A DNA stretch of 64,000 bases from Flavobacterium saccharophilum (GCF_900142735.1 NZ_FRBY01000001.1:1178001-1242000), one strand, 5' to 3'; positions 51,909 to 61,793 are shown, numbered from the stretch's first letter. Numbers and translations: made by a program. Notes: generated by a model not told the origin, from the sequence alone.

Positions 51909-52571
51909 TTAGTCCTTATGAGAAATGTCTCCTTCCAAGTATTTTTTAATCAAATGATGTCCTGCGTAAATTAATGGTGTCAATAAAATGGCTATCGACA
52001 ATTTAAAGGTATAACCTATCAATGCTGATGAAAGAAAGGTATCAAAATCAATTTTTCCCGGAAGCCAGAAGGCTATTCCAAGTACAATAAACGAATCAAA
52101 CAATTGCGAAATTACAGTTGATCCTGTTGTTCTAAGCCATATTTTTTTATCACCTGTTCGGTTTTTAAAGAACCAAAATATACTTACATCTATAAGCTGC
52201 GAAACCATAAAAGCTATAATACTACCAACTATAATCCACATGCTTTGTCCAAAAACAGCCTGAAATTGTTCGTCATTTACAGGACTAATTCCTTTTGCCG
52301 CCGGAATTACAATGGCCATAAATAAAATTAAAAAGGCATATGCAATTAAGCAAGCCGTGATGAATGAGAGTTTTTTGACTCCTTTTTCTCCAAAATATTC
52401 ATTTATTAAATCAGTTGTCAGAAAAACTACTGGCCATGGTAAAATACCAATACTCATTACAAACGGCCCAATCTGAATTAATTTCCCTCCAATAAGCTCC
52501 GCGACAACTGCATTTGTTATAAAAATTCCTGCCAGAATTACAAAGACAATTTCTTTTTTGGTTTTGAACAT
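51909..52571 (-). CDS. yhhQ: Queuosine precursor transporter (YhhQ/VUT family)
   Basis: 220 residues with about six transmembrane helices. Family blocks NAVVAELIGGKLI, GILPWPVVFLTTDLINEYFG, and the late TGSTVISQLFDSFIVLGIAF are present. YhhQ-type proteins import preQ0/preQ1 or queuine for tRNA modification. No queuosine biosynthesis genes are in the window. Confidence 0.9.
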   Translation of the reverse strand: MFKTKKEIVFVILAGIFITNAVVAELIGGKLIQIGPFVMSIGILPWPVVFLTTDLINEYFGEKGVKKLSFITACLIAYAFLILFMAIVIPAAKGISPVNDEQFQAVFGQSMWIIVGSIIAFMVSQLIDVSIFWFFKNRTGDKKIWLRTTGSTVISQLFDSFIVLGIAFWLPGKIDFDTFLSSALIGYTFKLSIAILLTPLIYAGHHLIKKYLEGDISHKD

Positions 52572-52629
52572 AAATACGTACTATAAAATCTGATACTTCA
52601 AAGTTAACTATTTTATGCTGAAAATAGAT

Positions 52630-55600
52630 TTAATATTCTTCACCCAGTGATAACTCCTCTTCGTCCTTTTCTTTTTCAAAACTTGCTCTCATATGATCGC
52701 CATTCAGGGTTTCATTGATGATAAGAGCATATGTTTTCTCCGGCTCCTCCTCAATACTTATTGTTTTTATTGGAGCGGTGGTATAAGCCAACGGATTTAT
52801 TTTTTTGTTTTCGTTTAAAAAGACAATGGTGTATAATTGCTTTTTGATAGCTTTTGTCTCATCATTTTTTCTTTGAATTTGATAAAAGTAAAACGAAATT
52901 TCATGATTGTCTTTTTCTACAATTTGCTTTTTTAATAAAGTTATAGAATCTTTTTTAGAAAGATTCTGAAAATTTACAGCGGCTGATTTTGCAATCTCAT
53001 CATCGATAAAATGTATTGCATCTTTTTTGTTTTGATTTAATAGCAAATTGATTGTAATGAATTGCGTTTTAGGATCGTTTAAAAAACCTTCAATTTCGGT
53101 TGTATTTAGTGCATTATGCGTGATTCCTAATCGGGCTAATTCTATGTTTAATTCCGGAATGTCCAGATTTTTTATTTTTTTCAATACTTCTTTTACAGCA
53201 TTATCATCGGTGTAATTATAGATCAAATTGGTGTAATTTATTAAATCAGTTAATGATCTTGATGATTCAGAATAAAAAGTTACTTCATCTTCTGCAGTTG
53301 CAGCCTCTTGTGTGGCTTTGTTTTTTTCGTTCCAGCTCGCTACTCTTTTATATTCAAGTTTGGTATTGGTCAGGATTATTTTTTTAAAAGCTTTTAGTTT
53401 TTTAACCGAAATCAATTTTTTCTCTAAAAGTGAATTGCAAAAGCTAATGATTGGTTTATTGTATTCTTTGATACTGTAATATTGAAAAATCTCAGGAAAT
53501 AACTCTTTACTGTTTTCAGGATCTCTTTCAAACGTGTAAAAAAGGCTTCCAATCTCATACTGTAAATCAGAAATAGGCAAATCGTACTCTAGTAATTCAT
53601 TGATTTTTTTGTATGCCGCTTTTGTTTTTTGGTGCGAGATACTTTTTAAAATACTAATCTGTACATCAGTTTTGGTCGATTCTTTTTTATAATAATTCTC
53701 TAGATAAGGAATTACTCTTTCATCGTCTATTTTACCAATTTTTTCCAGCAATGAAGTAACGGCATCTGTTTCACTTTCTTTAAATTTAAAAGTGTTGATA
53801 AAATTTGTTATCGCTTCAAAATCCTTTTTTGTGATATCAAGATTATCGATCGTGTTTAAGGCCGAATAACGAATGGTGTCTTTTTCACTTTTAGCATCTT
53901 CGATAAAAAGTTTAACCTTGTCTTCAGCTGTATCTGTTTTGATATTTTCAACAAGTTCTAATGAATTAAAGGTTTTTTCTATGAAAGGATCATCATTTTT
54001 ATAGTTTTTCTCAACCAGCGTATTCAGTAAATAATAGCTGTTGTTTTTGTAAAGTACTTTGTATTTAACGGCCTGAGTCGCATTTGGTTTAGAAACTAAA
54101 GCATTTATAGTATAACTATTTTGTTCTTTGTTAAAAGTGGTACTTTCAGATAAAAACTCATAATTATCTTTTTTGTCAGCAAGAATTTCTTCCCATAAAG
54201 ACTGTGAGAATCCTTTTTTAAGGAATAATTCCGGACTTAATAATGATGTTGCCGTTTCGTAACTTTCATCGTCTTCTGCTTCAAAATAATTTTGCTCAGT
54301 ATCAATTTCGTACTGATTTAGAAATTCTTTTTTAAGCATACGCTGAACTGAATCAATAGATAATGTTCGTTCGTATTTAGGAAATTTATGATAGGCTAAT
54401 TTGATTTTTCGACCTGTTTCAGAATTAAATGCCTGAAACTGATTAACAGCTTTAAAAGCATTTTTTGTCTCGCGTTTGTTTTTGTTTAATTTTAAAAATA
54501 GATTTTCGTTTTCCTTTTCAGGAATTTCTATTTTATAATTTGCAGTTGAATCTACTAAAACTTTCGATTTCGATTTGTAATCGAACGGAGCAAGTACAAA
54601 AGAATTAAAAAATCGATTTGTATTCGCTTCAGATGCATTTACAGAACCCAATAAGTAATATTTATTGCCAGAAATAATGGTTTTTAATTTTATACTTCGG
54701 TCGCCAATTTTAGAGGTTGAAACAAAAGAATTTTCGGTTTTGTTGTATTTTGTAGCTGTAGAATCCTGATTTTGCTGAAGATAAAATTGATAATGAATTT
54801 GCTTTTGTTCGTATTCAGAATTTTCAAGGAAACTGGTATCATTTAAAGTTTTCTCTCTTAAAAAGTAGAATCCTTTTTCCTGATTGTCATAAGCTTGAAT
54901 GTCAATATTAGTACCTTTTTCTGCACTATTTCCAAAGACGAAATTAAATGATGGAATTTCAGCTTCAAAACCTCCTTTTACGGGTTTAATCTTTTCCCAT
55001 TCATTTTTAAAAGGCTTGATTTTAATATTTTCAAAAACTTCATTTTCATATTGTCGAACATAATTTGCAGGTCCGGTCATCGCAATCGAAATGATTTCTA
55101 AAGGCGTGATGTAAAATTTAGAATGTTGAGCGTTTCCTGTTTTTGTAACATTTTTTATGTCATAACTGGCATAATTGGCTTGTTCTGCATATTTTTTCTC
55201 AATAATGTCTCCCGGAATTTTTTCAAAAAACAAACTATCCAATGATTTCGGATTATAAGTAACATTATTGTTTTTTAGGAAATAATTTAGAGGAATTCTT
55301 TTTATCGTGATGGCACCGCCGTTGGTAAAATCCGGAGAGCCCATGCTTTCGTTTTCTTCGATAGTGGTTTTATATAATGGCAATTGTACCATTTTATCTT
55401 TGGTATTCGAAACGGTAAAATTAGGATTGGGAAAATAAGCTTCAATAGTTTTCTTCTGATTTTTTCCGTTTTCGGTAAAAGTGTCGATTATAGGTTTTAC
55501 CGTATAACCTTTCCGTCTTAAAAGTTCAATTATACCGTCATTTCCTGCAAGATGTGCCGCTCCAACTGCAGAGAATAAACTGCCTGTTTTGGCAATAGAA

Positions 55601-56313
55601 TCAATACTTTTGGTCATTACTTTGTTGCGATTGACAATAAGGGCATCATGTGCTTTTTTCGAAAATATTAGTTTATAAATCGAGTCAAGCATTATAATAT
55701 CTTTCTCTCGGTAATATTCTTTTAGAGCCTCTTGAGGGTTTCTATTTTTTAAGATTTTGACTAAAGCAAGTTTGTTCTCTTCTTTTGGTTTTGCATCTTC
55801 ATCAATAATTTGCAATATCGAAAGCATCGATTCTTTTGCATCTTCAAGGCCAACAATTTTCTTTTTGTATTTCTTTCCTGTTTGAAAAATAAACATGTCT
55901 AATACCGTGTCTTCCTGAAAATCTGCCTGATCTCCTTCGGCTCCGGATAACATATTTCTAAAATACTTGCCATTGTCATTAATAAAAATGGTTTGTATAT
56001 TTTCTTTTGTTGTGGGGAATAAGTAGAACTCGGTATAAAACTTTTTATAGGAATTGAAATCAGTGCTTTTCATCAAATCATTCAGACCTCCCCATGTTTC
56101 AGGATTGCTCTCATTGGCCACAATATCAGAACCCAGAAGATTTGTAAAAAACGAATCAGATAAATGAAACGAGATTTTATCATTAACGTGCATAGTCCCG
56201 TAGATATAGGATTTTTTGGTTAAACCGTTACCGGATATTTCCCAAAATAAACTCTTGTTTTGTGCCTGAAGGACCGAAGTTATTAATAATGAGAGGTAAA
56301 GTAATTTTTTCAA
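52630..56313 (-). CDS. TraB/GumN-type protein with very long C-terminal extension
   Basis: 1227 residues. A TTG start at 56313 is proposed, since it opens the signal peptide MKKLLYLSLLITSVLQAQ and no ATG precedes it. Residues about 20-290 form the TraB/GumN domain with GTMHV, the ANES glutamate and GAAHLAGNDG, motifs of a metal-dependent hydrolase-like family. The remaining 900 residues hold a beta-rich region to about 770, then helical repeats of HEAT-like appearance to about 1130. Exported; function unknown. Most members are near 300 residues. Confidence 0.78.
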   Translation of the reverse strand: MKKLLYLSLLITSVLQAQNKSLFWEISGNGLTKKSYIYGTMHVNDKISFHLSDSFFTNLLGSDIVANESNPETWGGLNDLMKSTDFNSYKKFYTEFYLFPTTKENIQTIFINDNGKYFRNMLSGAEGDQADFQEDTVLDMFIFQTGKKYKKKIVGLEDAKESMLSILQIIDEDAKPKEENKLALVKILKNRNPQEALKEYYREKDIIMLDSIYKLIFSKKAHDALIVNRNKVMTKSIDSIAKTGSLFSAVGAAHLAGNDGIIELLRRKGYTVKPIIDTFTENGKNQKKTIEAYFPNPNFTVSNTKDKMVQLPLYKTTIEENESMGSPDFTNGGAITIKRIPLNYFLKNNNVTYNPKSLDSLFFEKIPGDIIEKKYAEQANYASYDIKNVTKTGNAQHSKFYITPLEIISIAMTGPANYVRQYENEVFENIKIKPFKNEWEKIKPVKGGFEAEIPSFNFVFGNSAEKGTNIDIQAYDNQEKGFYFLREKTLNDTSFLENSEYEQKQIHYQFYLQQNQDSTATKYNKTENSFVSTSKIGDRSIKLKTIISGNKYYLLGSVNASEANTNRFFNSFVLAPFDYKSKSKVLVDSTANYKIEIPEKENENLFLKLNKNKRETKNAFKAVNQFQAFNSETGRKIKLAYHKFPKYERTLSIDSVQRMLKKEFLNQYEIDTEQNYFEAEDDESYETATSLLSPELFLKKGFSQSLWEEILADKKDNYEFLSESTTFNKEQNSYTINALVSKPNATQAVKYKVLYKNNSYYLLNTLVEKNYKNDDPFIEKTFNSLELVENIKTDTAEDKVKLFIEDAKSEKDTIRYSALNTIDNLDITKKDFEAITNFINTFKFKESETDAVTSLLEKIGKIDDERVIPYLENYYKKESTKTDVQISILKSISHQKTKAAYKKINELLEYDLPISDLQYEIGSLFYTFERDPENSKELFPEIFQYYSIKEYNKPIISFCNSLLEKKLISVKKLKAFKKIILTNTKLEYKRVASWNEKNKATQEAATAEDEVTFYSESSRSLTDLINYTNLIYNYTDDNAVKEVLKKIKNLDIPELNIELARLGITHNALNTTEIEGFLNDPKTQFITINLLLNQNKKDAIHFIDDEIAKSAAVNFQNLSKKDSITLLKKQIVEKDNHEISFYFYQIQRKNDETKAIKKQLYTIVFLNENKKINPLAYTTAPIKTISIEEEPEKTYALIINETLNGDHMRASFEKEKDEEELSLGEEY

Positions 56314-56481
56314 GAGGGTTGGTTTAGTGGTTTAGCTAAACAAATATAAAATAGATTACGGTCTTTTCGTTTATGAATTTGGGTTTTTCTTTGATTTTTA
56401 TAAGGTATTTTCTTAAAAACCAAAATTTGCTTTAAGAGCGGGAAAAGTTTTTCTGGCAAGTCATTTTTAAGACAATTAAGA

Positions 56482-56516
56482 TTTGTTTCTTGATTGCTAA
56501 CTTTTAGGTACTTTTG
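56482..56516 (+). promoter_or_regulatory. Candidate promoter of the M3 peptidase gene
   Basis: TTTG at 56482-56485, 23 bp, TACTTTTG at 56509-56516, 68 bp before the start codon. The spacing is at the upper limit of the usual range. The remainder of 56314-56584 shows nothing else recognisable. Confidence 0.5.
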
Positions 56517-56584
56517 AGGTAATAATGTGCTATTGCTTCCTTAGCAAGGGGAAAGCATAAAATATACACTTCAATTTTTCTTAT

Positions 56585-58639
56585 ATGGCGACAAATGCTA
56601 CTAATTTTTTAATAAAGAAATGGACAGGACCTTACGGGGGAGTTCCTGCTTTTAATGAATATAAAGTTTCAGATTTTAAACCGGCGCTAGAAGTTGCTAT
56701 GCAGGAAAAGCTGGATCAAATTGATGCTATAGCAAATAATGATGAAGAAGTTAGCTTTGAAAATACAATTATTGCTTTAGAACTTTCCGGCAAAACACTC
56801 AATCAGGTTCAGACCGTTTTCGGAATTTACAGATCTAATTTGAGCAGTCCGGAATTTAATGATGTTGATACAGAAATGTCTCCAAGATTAGCGCAGATTA
56901 ATAATAAAATGTATCAGAACAAGAAATTATTTTCCAGAATTGAAAAATTGTATAAATCTGATGCAAAGGGAAAATTAAATGAGGAGCAACAACGTCTGGT
57001 TTGGCTTTATTATACAGATTTTGTTAAAGAAGGAGCAGAGCTAAGTGAAGTTGATAAGGAAGAAGTGGCTAAAATTAATCAGGAACTTGCTGGGCTTTTT
57101 ACGCTTTTTAGTCAAAAGTTATTGGCAGAAGAAAATGATCAGTTTCTGGAATTGCAGTCTGAACTAGATTTAGATGGCTTACCAGAAGCATTTAAAAATT
57201 CTGCCATCGCAGAGGCGAAAGAAAGAAATTTAAATGTTTTAGCTTGTATTGGCAATACGAGATCTTCAATTGAACCTTTCCTGACCTTTTCAAATCGCAG
57301 GGATTTAAGAGAAAAAGCTTTTGACATTTTTGTAAAGAGAGGAGATAATTCAAATGAAAATAATACAAATGAAACACTTGTATCTATTTTGCAATTAAGA
57401 GCCAGAAAAGCTAAAATTTTAGGCTTCGATAATTTTGCCCAATGGAGTTTATCTAATAAAATGGCAAAAGAGCCGCAGAAAACTTTAGATTTAATGGAAT
57501 CTGTTTGGAAACCAGCTGTTGAAAAAGTAAAAAATGACGTTGCTTCGATGCAGGAAATGGTGAATCAGGAAGGTGGAAATTTTAAAATTCAGCCGTGGGA
57601 TTATCGTTATTATGCTGAAAAAGTTCGTAAAGCAAAATATGATTTAGATCAAAACGAGTTAAAGCCGTATTTGCAGTTAGAAAATTTACGTGAAAGTATG
57701 TTTTGGGTCGCAGGCGAGTTATTTGATTTAGGTTTCAAACAAGTTTTTGATGTTCCGGTGTATCATCCAGATGTTAGGGTTTGGGAGGTCAATAATTCAA
57801 CAACTGGCAATCCTGTTGGTTTGTGGTATTTTGATCCTTACGCGCGCCAGGGAAAGCGATCCGGGGCTTGGATGAACTCACATAGGAAACAACAGAAAAT
57901 AGAAGAGAATGTACTTCCAATTGTTTCTAACAATTGCAATTTTATTAAAGGCGCAGCAAATGAACCTGTTTTGATTTCGTGGGATGATGCTACGACCTTA
58001 TTTCATGAATTTGGTCACGCGCTCCACGGATTATGCTCAAATGTTACCTATCCAAGTTTAAGCGGCACTGCGGTTGCAAGAGATTATGTTGAATTTCCGT
58101 CGCAGCTGCTGGAACATTGGCTTGCCACTCCGGAAGTATTAAATAAGTTTGCTTTGCATTATAAAACAAATCAGCCATTACCTGCTGTGTTAGTTGAAAG
58201 ACTTGAAAAAGCGGCGAATTTTAATGAAGGTTTTGCGACAGTAGAAACAATTTCAAGTTCTTTTGTTGATATGAGGCTGCATTTAACGACAGAAACGATT
58301 GATCCTCATAAATTTGAAAAAGAGATTTTAGAAGAAATTAATATGCCGTCTGAAATTGTAATGCGTCATAGAATTCCGCAATTTGCACATATCTTTTCAA
58401 GTGATGGATATGCAGCCGGATATTATAGTTATTTGTGGGCAGATGTGATTAATGCGGATGCCTATGAAGCCTTTTTAGAAGGAAAAGGCCCTTATGACAA
58501 GGAAATTTCAAAACGTCTTTACAATACCGTTTTAAGTATTGGGAATACTGTTGATAATGAAAAAATGTATGAAAATTTCAGAGGAAGGGCGCCGGAATCA
58601 AATGCTTTAATGCGAGCTAGAAATTTCCCCACAGTATAG
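56585..58639 (+). CDS. M3-family metallopeptidase (oligopeptidase A/Dcp-like)
   Basis: 684 residues, full length for M3. The zinc motif HEFGH is at 474-478, with the third ligand Glu about 27 residues later in VEFPSQLLEHW. GPYGGVPAFNEYK at the N-terminus and GYAAGYYSYLWADV near the C-terminus are M3 hallmarks. No signal peptide, so a cytoplasmic oligopeptidase is likely. Dcp and PrlC/OpdA types cannot be separated by eye. Confidence 0.94.
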   Translation: MATNATNFLIKKWTGPYGGVPAFNEYKVSDFKPALEVAMQEKLDQIDAIANNDEEVSFENTIIALELSGKTLNQVQTVFGIYRSNLSSPEFNDVDTEMSPRLAQINNKMYQNKKLFSRIEKLYKSDAKGKLNEEQQRLVWLYYTDFVKEGAELSEVDKEEVAKINQELAGLFTLFSQKLLAEENDQFLELQSELDLDGLPEAFKNSAIAEAKERNLNVLACIGNTRSSIEPFLTFSNRRDLREKAFDIFVKRGDNSNENNTNETLVSILQLRARKAKILGFDNFAQWSLSNKMAKEPQKTLDLMESVWKPAVEKVKNDVASMQEMVNQEGGNFKIQPWDYRYYAEKVRKAKYDLDQNELKPYLQLENLRESMFWVAGELFDLGFKQVFDVPVYHPDVRVWEVNNSTTGNPVGLWYFDPYARQGKRSGAWMNSHRKQQKIEENVLPIVSNNCNFIKGAANEPVLISWDDATTLFHEFGHALHGLCSNVTYPSLSGTAVARDYVEFPSQLLEHWLATPEVLNKFALHYKTNQPLPAVLVERLEKAANFNEGFATVETISSSFVDMRLHLTTETIDPHKFEKEILEEINMPSEIVMRHRIPQFAHIFSSDGYAAGYYSYLWADVINADAYEAFLEGKGPYDKEISKRLYNTVLSIGNTVDNEKMYENFRGRAPESNALMRARNFPTV

Positions 58640-58653
58640 AATTCATAAAAATA

Positions 58654-58687
58654 AAAAAGCCCGAATAACTTAATATTCGGGCTTTTT
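58654..58687. terminator. Bidirectional terminator between M3 peptidase and tsf
   Basis: AAAAAGCCCGAATA and TATTCGGGCTTTTT form a 14-bp stem with a 6-nt loop and T-runs on both strands, between converging genes. Confidence 0.95.
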
Positions 58688-58706
58688 ATATTGAAATAAT
58701 AATATA

Positions 58707-59669
58707 TTAACCTAAAGTAACTCTTTTGAAACCTGTAATTTCAACATTGTATCCTTTAACATAATCACCAACTTTTTTACTATCATCTTTAATGAAGTTT
58801 TGATCAAGTAAAGCTTTTTCTTGGTCTAAAGTAGTGTTGTCAGAGATGAAACGTTGCACTTTTCCTGGAATAATTTTATCCCAAATTTGTTCTGGTTTAC
58901 CTTCAGCTTTTAATTCAGCTTTAGCATCTTCTTCAGCTTGTTTTAAAACTTCTTCAGTTAATTGAGAGTAAGAAATATATTTAGGAACATTTTTTAAAGT
59001 TTTTCCTAAACGTTTTGCTTCTTCATTATCCTTTTCGATTACAGCGATACGAGCAGCAAGTTCAGATTCAACAAAAGCAGGATCAAAATCTTTGTAAGAT
59101 AGTGTATCAGCTCCCATAGAAGCAACTTGCATAGAAACGTCTTTAGTTAAAACGTCAGCGTTAGGAATTGCAGCAGAAATTGCAGTTAATGCAGCAATTT
59201 TGTTAACGTGAACATAAGATCCAACGAAAGCGCCTTCTAAAATTTCAAAACCACCGATTTCGATTTTTTCTCCAATAACTCCAGTTTGCTCGATTAATTT
59301 TTCAGCAACAGTAATTCCGTTGAAATCTGAAGCTAAGAAATCTTCTTTAGAAGAAAAGTTAATAGCTCTTTGTACTAATTCTTTAGCCAAAGTTACGAAA
59401 GCCTCATTTTTACCTACGAAATCAGTTTCGCAGTTTAAAGTGATGATAGCTCCTTTAGTATTGTCAGCATTGATAAAAGAAACAGCAGCTCCTTCAGAAG
59501 ACTCACGGTCAGAACGGTTAGCAGCAACTTTTTGTCCTTTTTCTCTAAGGTTTTGTATAGCTTTATCGAAATCTCCGTCAGCTTCAACTAAAGCTTTTTT
59601 ACAGTCCATCATTCCGGCACCTGTAGTTTGTCTTAATTTATTTACGTCTGCAGCAGTAATTGTTGCCAT
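58707..59669 (-). CDS. tsf: Elongation factor Ts
   Basis: 320 residues. Nucleotide-exchange factor for EF-Tu. UBA-like N-terminus VNKLRQTTGAGMMDCKKALV, core DKAIQNLREKGQKVAANRS, the dimerisation domains, and ITGFKRVTLG at the end. Length is typical of Bacteroidetes. Follows rpsB after 136 bp, which contain an ATTCTAAA/TTTAGAAT-type repeat and no clear terminator. Confidence 0.97.
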   Translation of the reverse strand: MATITAADVNKLRQTTGAGMMDCKKALVEADGDFDKAIQNLREKGQKVAANRSDRESSEGAAVSFINADNTKGAIITLNCETDFVGKNEAFVTLAKELVQRAINFSSKEDFLASDFNGITVAEKLIEQTGVIGEKIEIGGFEILEGAFVGSYVHVNKIAALTAISAAIPNADVLTKDVSMQVASMGADTLSYKDFDPAFVESELAARIAVIEKDNEEAKRLGKTLKNVPKYISYSQLTEEVLKQAEEDAKAELKAEGKPEQIWDKIIPGKVQRFISDNTTLDQEKALLDQNFIKDDSKKVGDYVKGYNVEITGFKRVTLG

Positions 59670-59805
59670 AATATTTTGAATTTTAATGTTAAAAGTAAAA
59701 ATTCCATCTTTTAAATTCTAAACTCCAATTTTATTAAATTATCAACATAACGTTTTTAATTTGTGGTTGGATTTTAGAATTTAAAATTTGGAATTTAAAT
59801 TTGAT

Positions 59806-60603
59806 TTATTCTTCAGTTGCAGGAGCAGCAGCTTCAACAGCTGGTGCAGCCTCTACAGCAGGAGCAGCTTCAGCAGCAGCTTCTTCAGTAAAAACTTCAG
59901 CCTCTTTATCAGAACCTCTGTCAGAAAGACCGTCGATTACAGCAGCAGTAACTAAAGATAAAATTTTGTCAATTGATTTAGAAGCATCATCATTTGCAGG
60001 AATAACGTAATCAACCTCTCTTGGGTCAGAATTCGTATCAACCATTGCGAAAACTGGAATGTTTAATTTTTGTGCTTCTTTTATTGCGATGTGTTCAGCT
60101 TTGATATCTACTACGAACAATGCAGCTGGTAGTCTAGACATGTCAGCGATTGAACCTAAGTTTTTCTCTAATTTAGCACGTAGACGATCAACTTGCAAAC
60201 GCTCTTTTTTAGATAACGTCATGAAAGTACCATCTTTCTTCATTTTATCAATAGAAGACATTTTTTTAACTGCCTTTCTGATAGTTACGAAGTTAGTTAG
60301 CATTCCACCAGGCCATCTTTCAGTGATGTAAGGCATGTTTGCAGCCTTTGCTTTTTCAGCAACGATGTCTTTAGCTTGTTTTTTGGTAGCTACGAATAAG
60401 ATTTTTCTACCTGATGCAGCGATTTTTTTCAAAGCTTCATTAGCCTCTTCAATTTTTGCTGCAGTTTTATATAGATTGATAATGTGAATACCATTACGCT
60501 CCATATAAATGTAAGGGGCCATATTTGGATCCCATTTTCTAGTCATGTGTCCAAAGTGAACACCTGCTTCTAGTAAGTCTTTTACTTCTATTTTGTTTGC
60601 CAT
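59806..60603 (-). CDS. rpsB: 30S ribosomal protein S2
   Basis: 265 residues. Core motifs DLLEAGVHFGHMTRKWDPNM, RWPGGMLTNFVTIRK, PAALFVVDIKAEHIAIKEA and VIPANDDASKSI. The C-terminal 35 residues are an Ala/Glu-rich tail (EEAAAEAAPAVEAAP) not needed for the fold. Paired with tsf as usual. A structured leader lies upstream. Confidence 0.98.
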   Translation of the reverse strand: MANKIEVKDLLEAGVHFGHMTRKWDPNMAPYIYMERNGIHIINLYKTAAKIEEANEALKKIAASGRKILFVATKKQAKDIVAEKAKAANMPYITERWPGGMLTNFVTIRKAVKKMSSIDKMKKDGTFMTLSKKERLQVDRLRAKLEKNLGSIADMSRLPAALFVVDIKAEHIAIKEAQKLNIPVFAMVDTNSDPREVDYVIPANDDASKSIDKILSLVTAAVIDGLSDRGSDKEAEVFTEEAAAEAAPAVEAAPAVEAAAPATEE

Positions 60604-60629
60604 TTTTGTACTAGTTTACGTTCTGTTGA

Positions 60630-60680
60630 TTAGCAATGTATAAATGGCGGTTTCCCAGGCTTTATACATTTAGATGCTAA
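60630..60680 (-). promoter_or_regulatory. Structured leader before rpsB
   Basis: TTAGCA plus ATGTATAAA at 60630-60644 pairs with TTTATACAT and TGCTAA at 60661-60680, leaving a one-sided 5-nt bulge (TTAGA on the plus strand) and a 16-nt loop. It ends 27 nt before the rpsB start codon on the transcript. Ribosomal protein operons often bind their own product in such leaders; this one is a candidate. Confidence 0.5.
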
Positions 60681-60747
60681 ACTATTTCCTACCTCGATAG
60701 GAGAGCAACAACAACTGTGTTTTTTAATTTCAATAAATAATTGATCT

Positions 60748-60772
60748 TGTCTTGTACCAAATGTACAAGACA
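60748..60772 (-). promoter_or_regulatory. Inverted repeat after rpsI containing a -7-like sequence
   Basis: TGTCTTGTAC and GTACAAGACA with a 5-nt loop, 8 bp after the rpsI stop codon. On the minus strand the loop side reads TACATTTG, a match to the -7 consensus, so this may be the rpsB promoter rather than, or as well as, a weak hairpin terminator. No -33 TTTG is seen. Confidence 0.45.
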
Positions 60773-60779
60773 GGTAATA

Positions 60780-61166
60780 TTAACGTTTAGAGAATTGGAA
60801 TCTCTTACGAGCTTTCTTCTGACCGAATTTCTTACGTTCAACCATTCTTGGATCTCTTGTTAATAAACCTTCTGGTTTTAAGATAGCTCTGTTTTCAGCA
60901 TTTACTTCACACATAACGCGTGCTAATGCCATTCTTACAGCTTCTGCCTGACCAGTTGAACCACCTCCGTAAACGTTTACTTTTACATCAAAGTTGTTTA
61001 CATTTTCTGTCATAGACATTGGTTGTAAAACTTTGTATTGTAAAGTTGCAGTTGGAAAGTAAGTTGCGAATTCTTTTTTGTTTACAGTGATTTTTCCTGT
61101 TCCTTCAGAAACATATACACGTGCAACAGCGGTTTTTCTTCTACCGATTTTGTGAATAACTCCCAT
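60780..61166 (-). CDS. rpsI: 30S ribosomal protein S9
   Basis: 128 residues. IGRRKTAVARVYVSEGTG at the N-terminus, YGGGSTGQAEAVRMALARV, LLTRDPRMVERKKFGQKKAR and the conserved C-terminal Lys-Arg that contacts P-site tRNA. Start codon shares a base with the rplM stop codon. Confidence 0.98.
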   Translation of the reverse strand: MGVIHKIGRRKTAVARVYVSEGTGKITVNKKEFATYFPTATLQYKVLQPMSMTENVNNFDVKVNVYGGGSTGQAEAVRMALARVMCEVNAENRAILKPEGLLTRDPRMVERKKFGQKKARKRFQFSKR

Positions 61167-61621
61167 TACTTAAGATCGTTTAGGTTAACAGTTCTAGGTT
61201 TTTGAGCTCCGTGAGTATGCTCAGCACCTACAACAACATTTAGATTTCTAAAAAGTTCAGCTCCTAATTTGTTTTTAGGTAACATTCCTTTTACAGCTTT
61301 TTCTACTAATAATGCAGGGTTTTTAGATTGCAATACTTTAGCAGTTAAAGTTCTTTGTCCTCCTGGGTAACCTGTATGACGCATGTAAATTTTGTCATTC
61401 ATTTTTGTACCTGTAAGGTTAATTTTTTCTGAGTTGATAACAATTACGTTATCTCCACAGTCAACGTGCGGTGTGTAACTTGGTTTGTACTTACCTCTTA
61501 AGATCATCGCAACCTTTGAAGCAAGACGTCCTAAGTTATGCCCTTCAGCATCAACAACAATCCACTCTTTAGTTACAGTGGCTTTGCTAGCTGAAATTGT
61601 CTTGTAGCTTAATGCGTCCAT
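61166..61621 (-). CDS. rplM: 50S ribosomal protein L13
   Basis: 151 residues. WIVVDAEGHNLGRLASKVAM, LRGKYKPSYTPHVDCGDNV, YMRHTGYPGG and VKGMLPKNKLG are diagnostic. First gene of the rplM-rpsI pair with a good promoter upstream. Confidence 0.98.
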   Translation of the reverse strand: MDALSYKTISASKATVTKEWIVVDAEGHNLGRLASKVAMILRGKYKPSYTPHVDCGDNVIVINSEKINLTGTKMNDKIYMRHTGYPGGQRTLTAKVLQSKNPALLVEKAVKGMLPKNKLGAELFRNLNVVVGAEHTHGAQKPRTVNLNDLK

Positions 61622-61644
61622 AATATTATTTTAATTAAACATTC

Positions 61645-61695
61645 CATCCCCAATAAAGGGGATGCAAAAGTACAATTAATTATTTTAAAACCAAA
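61645..61695 (-). promoter_or_regulatory. rplM promoter and 5' hairpin
   Basis: On the minus strand TTTG (61692-61695), 19 bp, TACTTTTG (61665-61672): an exact -33/-7 consensus match. At the predicted start of the transcript, CATCCCC and GGGGATG (61645-61664) form a 7-bp hairpin with a 6-nt loop, 24 nt before the start codon. Confidence 0.8.
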
Positions 61696-61752
61696 TACCT
61701 GAAAAGAATATTTTATCTGTTGAAAATCAGGCCTTCAGTTTTCTATTTAAAA

Positions 61753-61793
61753 CAATAAAAAAAAACCACCTTCACAATAACGCGAAGGTGGTT
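61753..61793 (-). terminator. Terminator of the ferritin-like operon
   Basis: AACCACCTTC and GAAGGTGGTT form a perfect 10-bp stem (61764-61793), followed on the minus strand by a run of T, 20 bp after the second ferritin-like gene. Confidence 0.93.
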
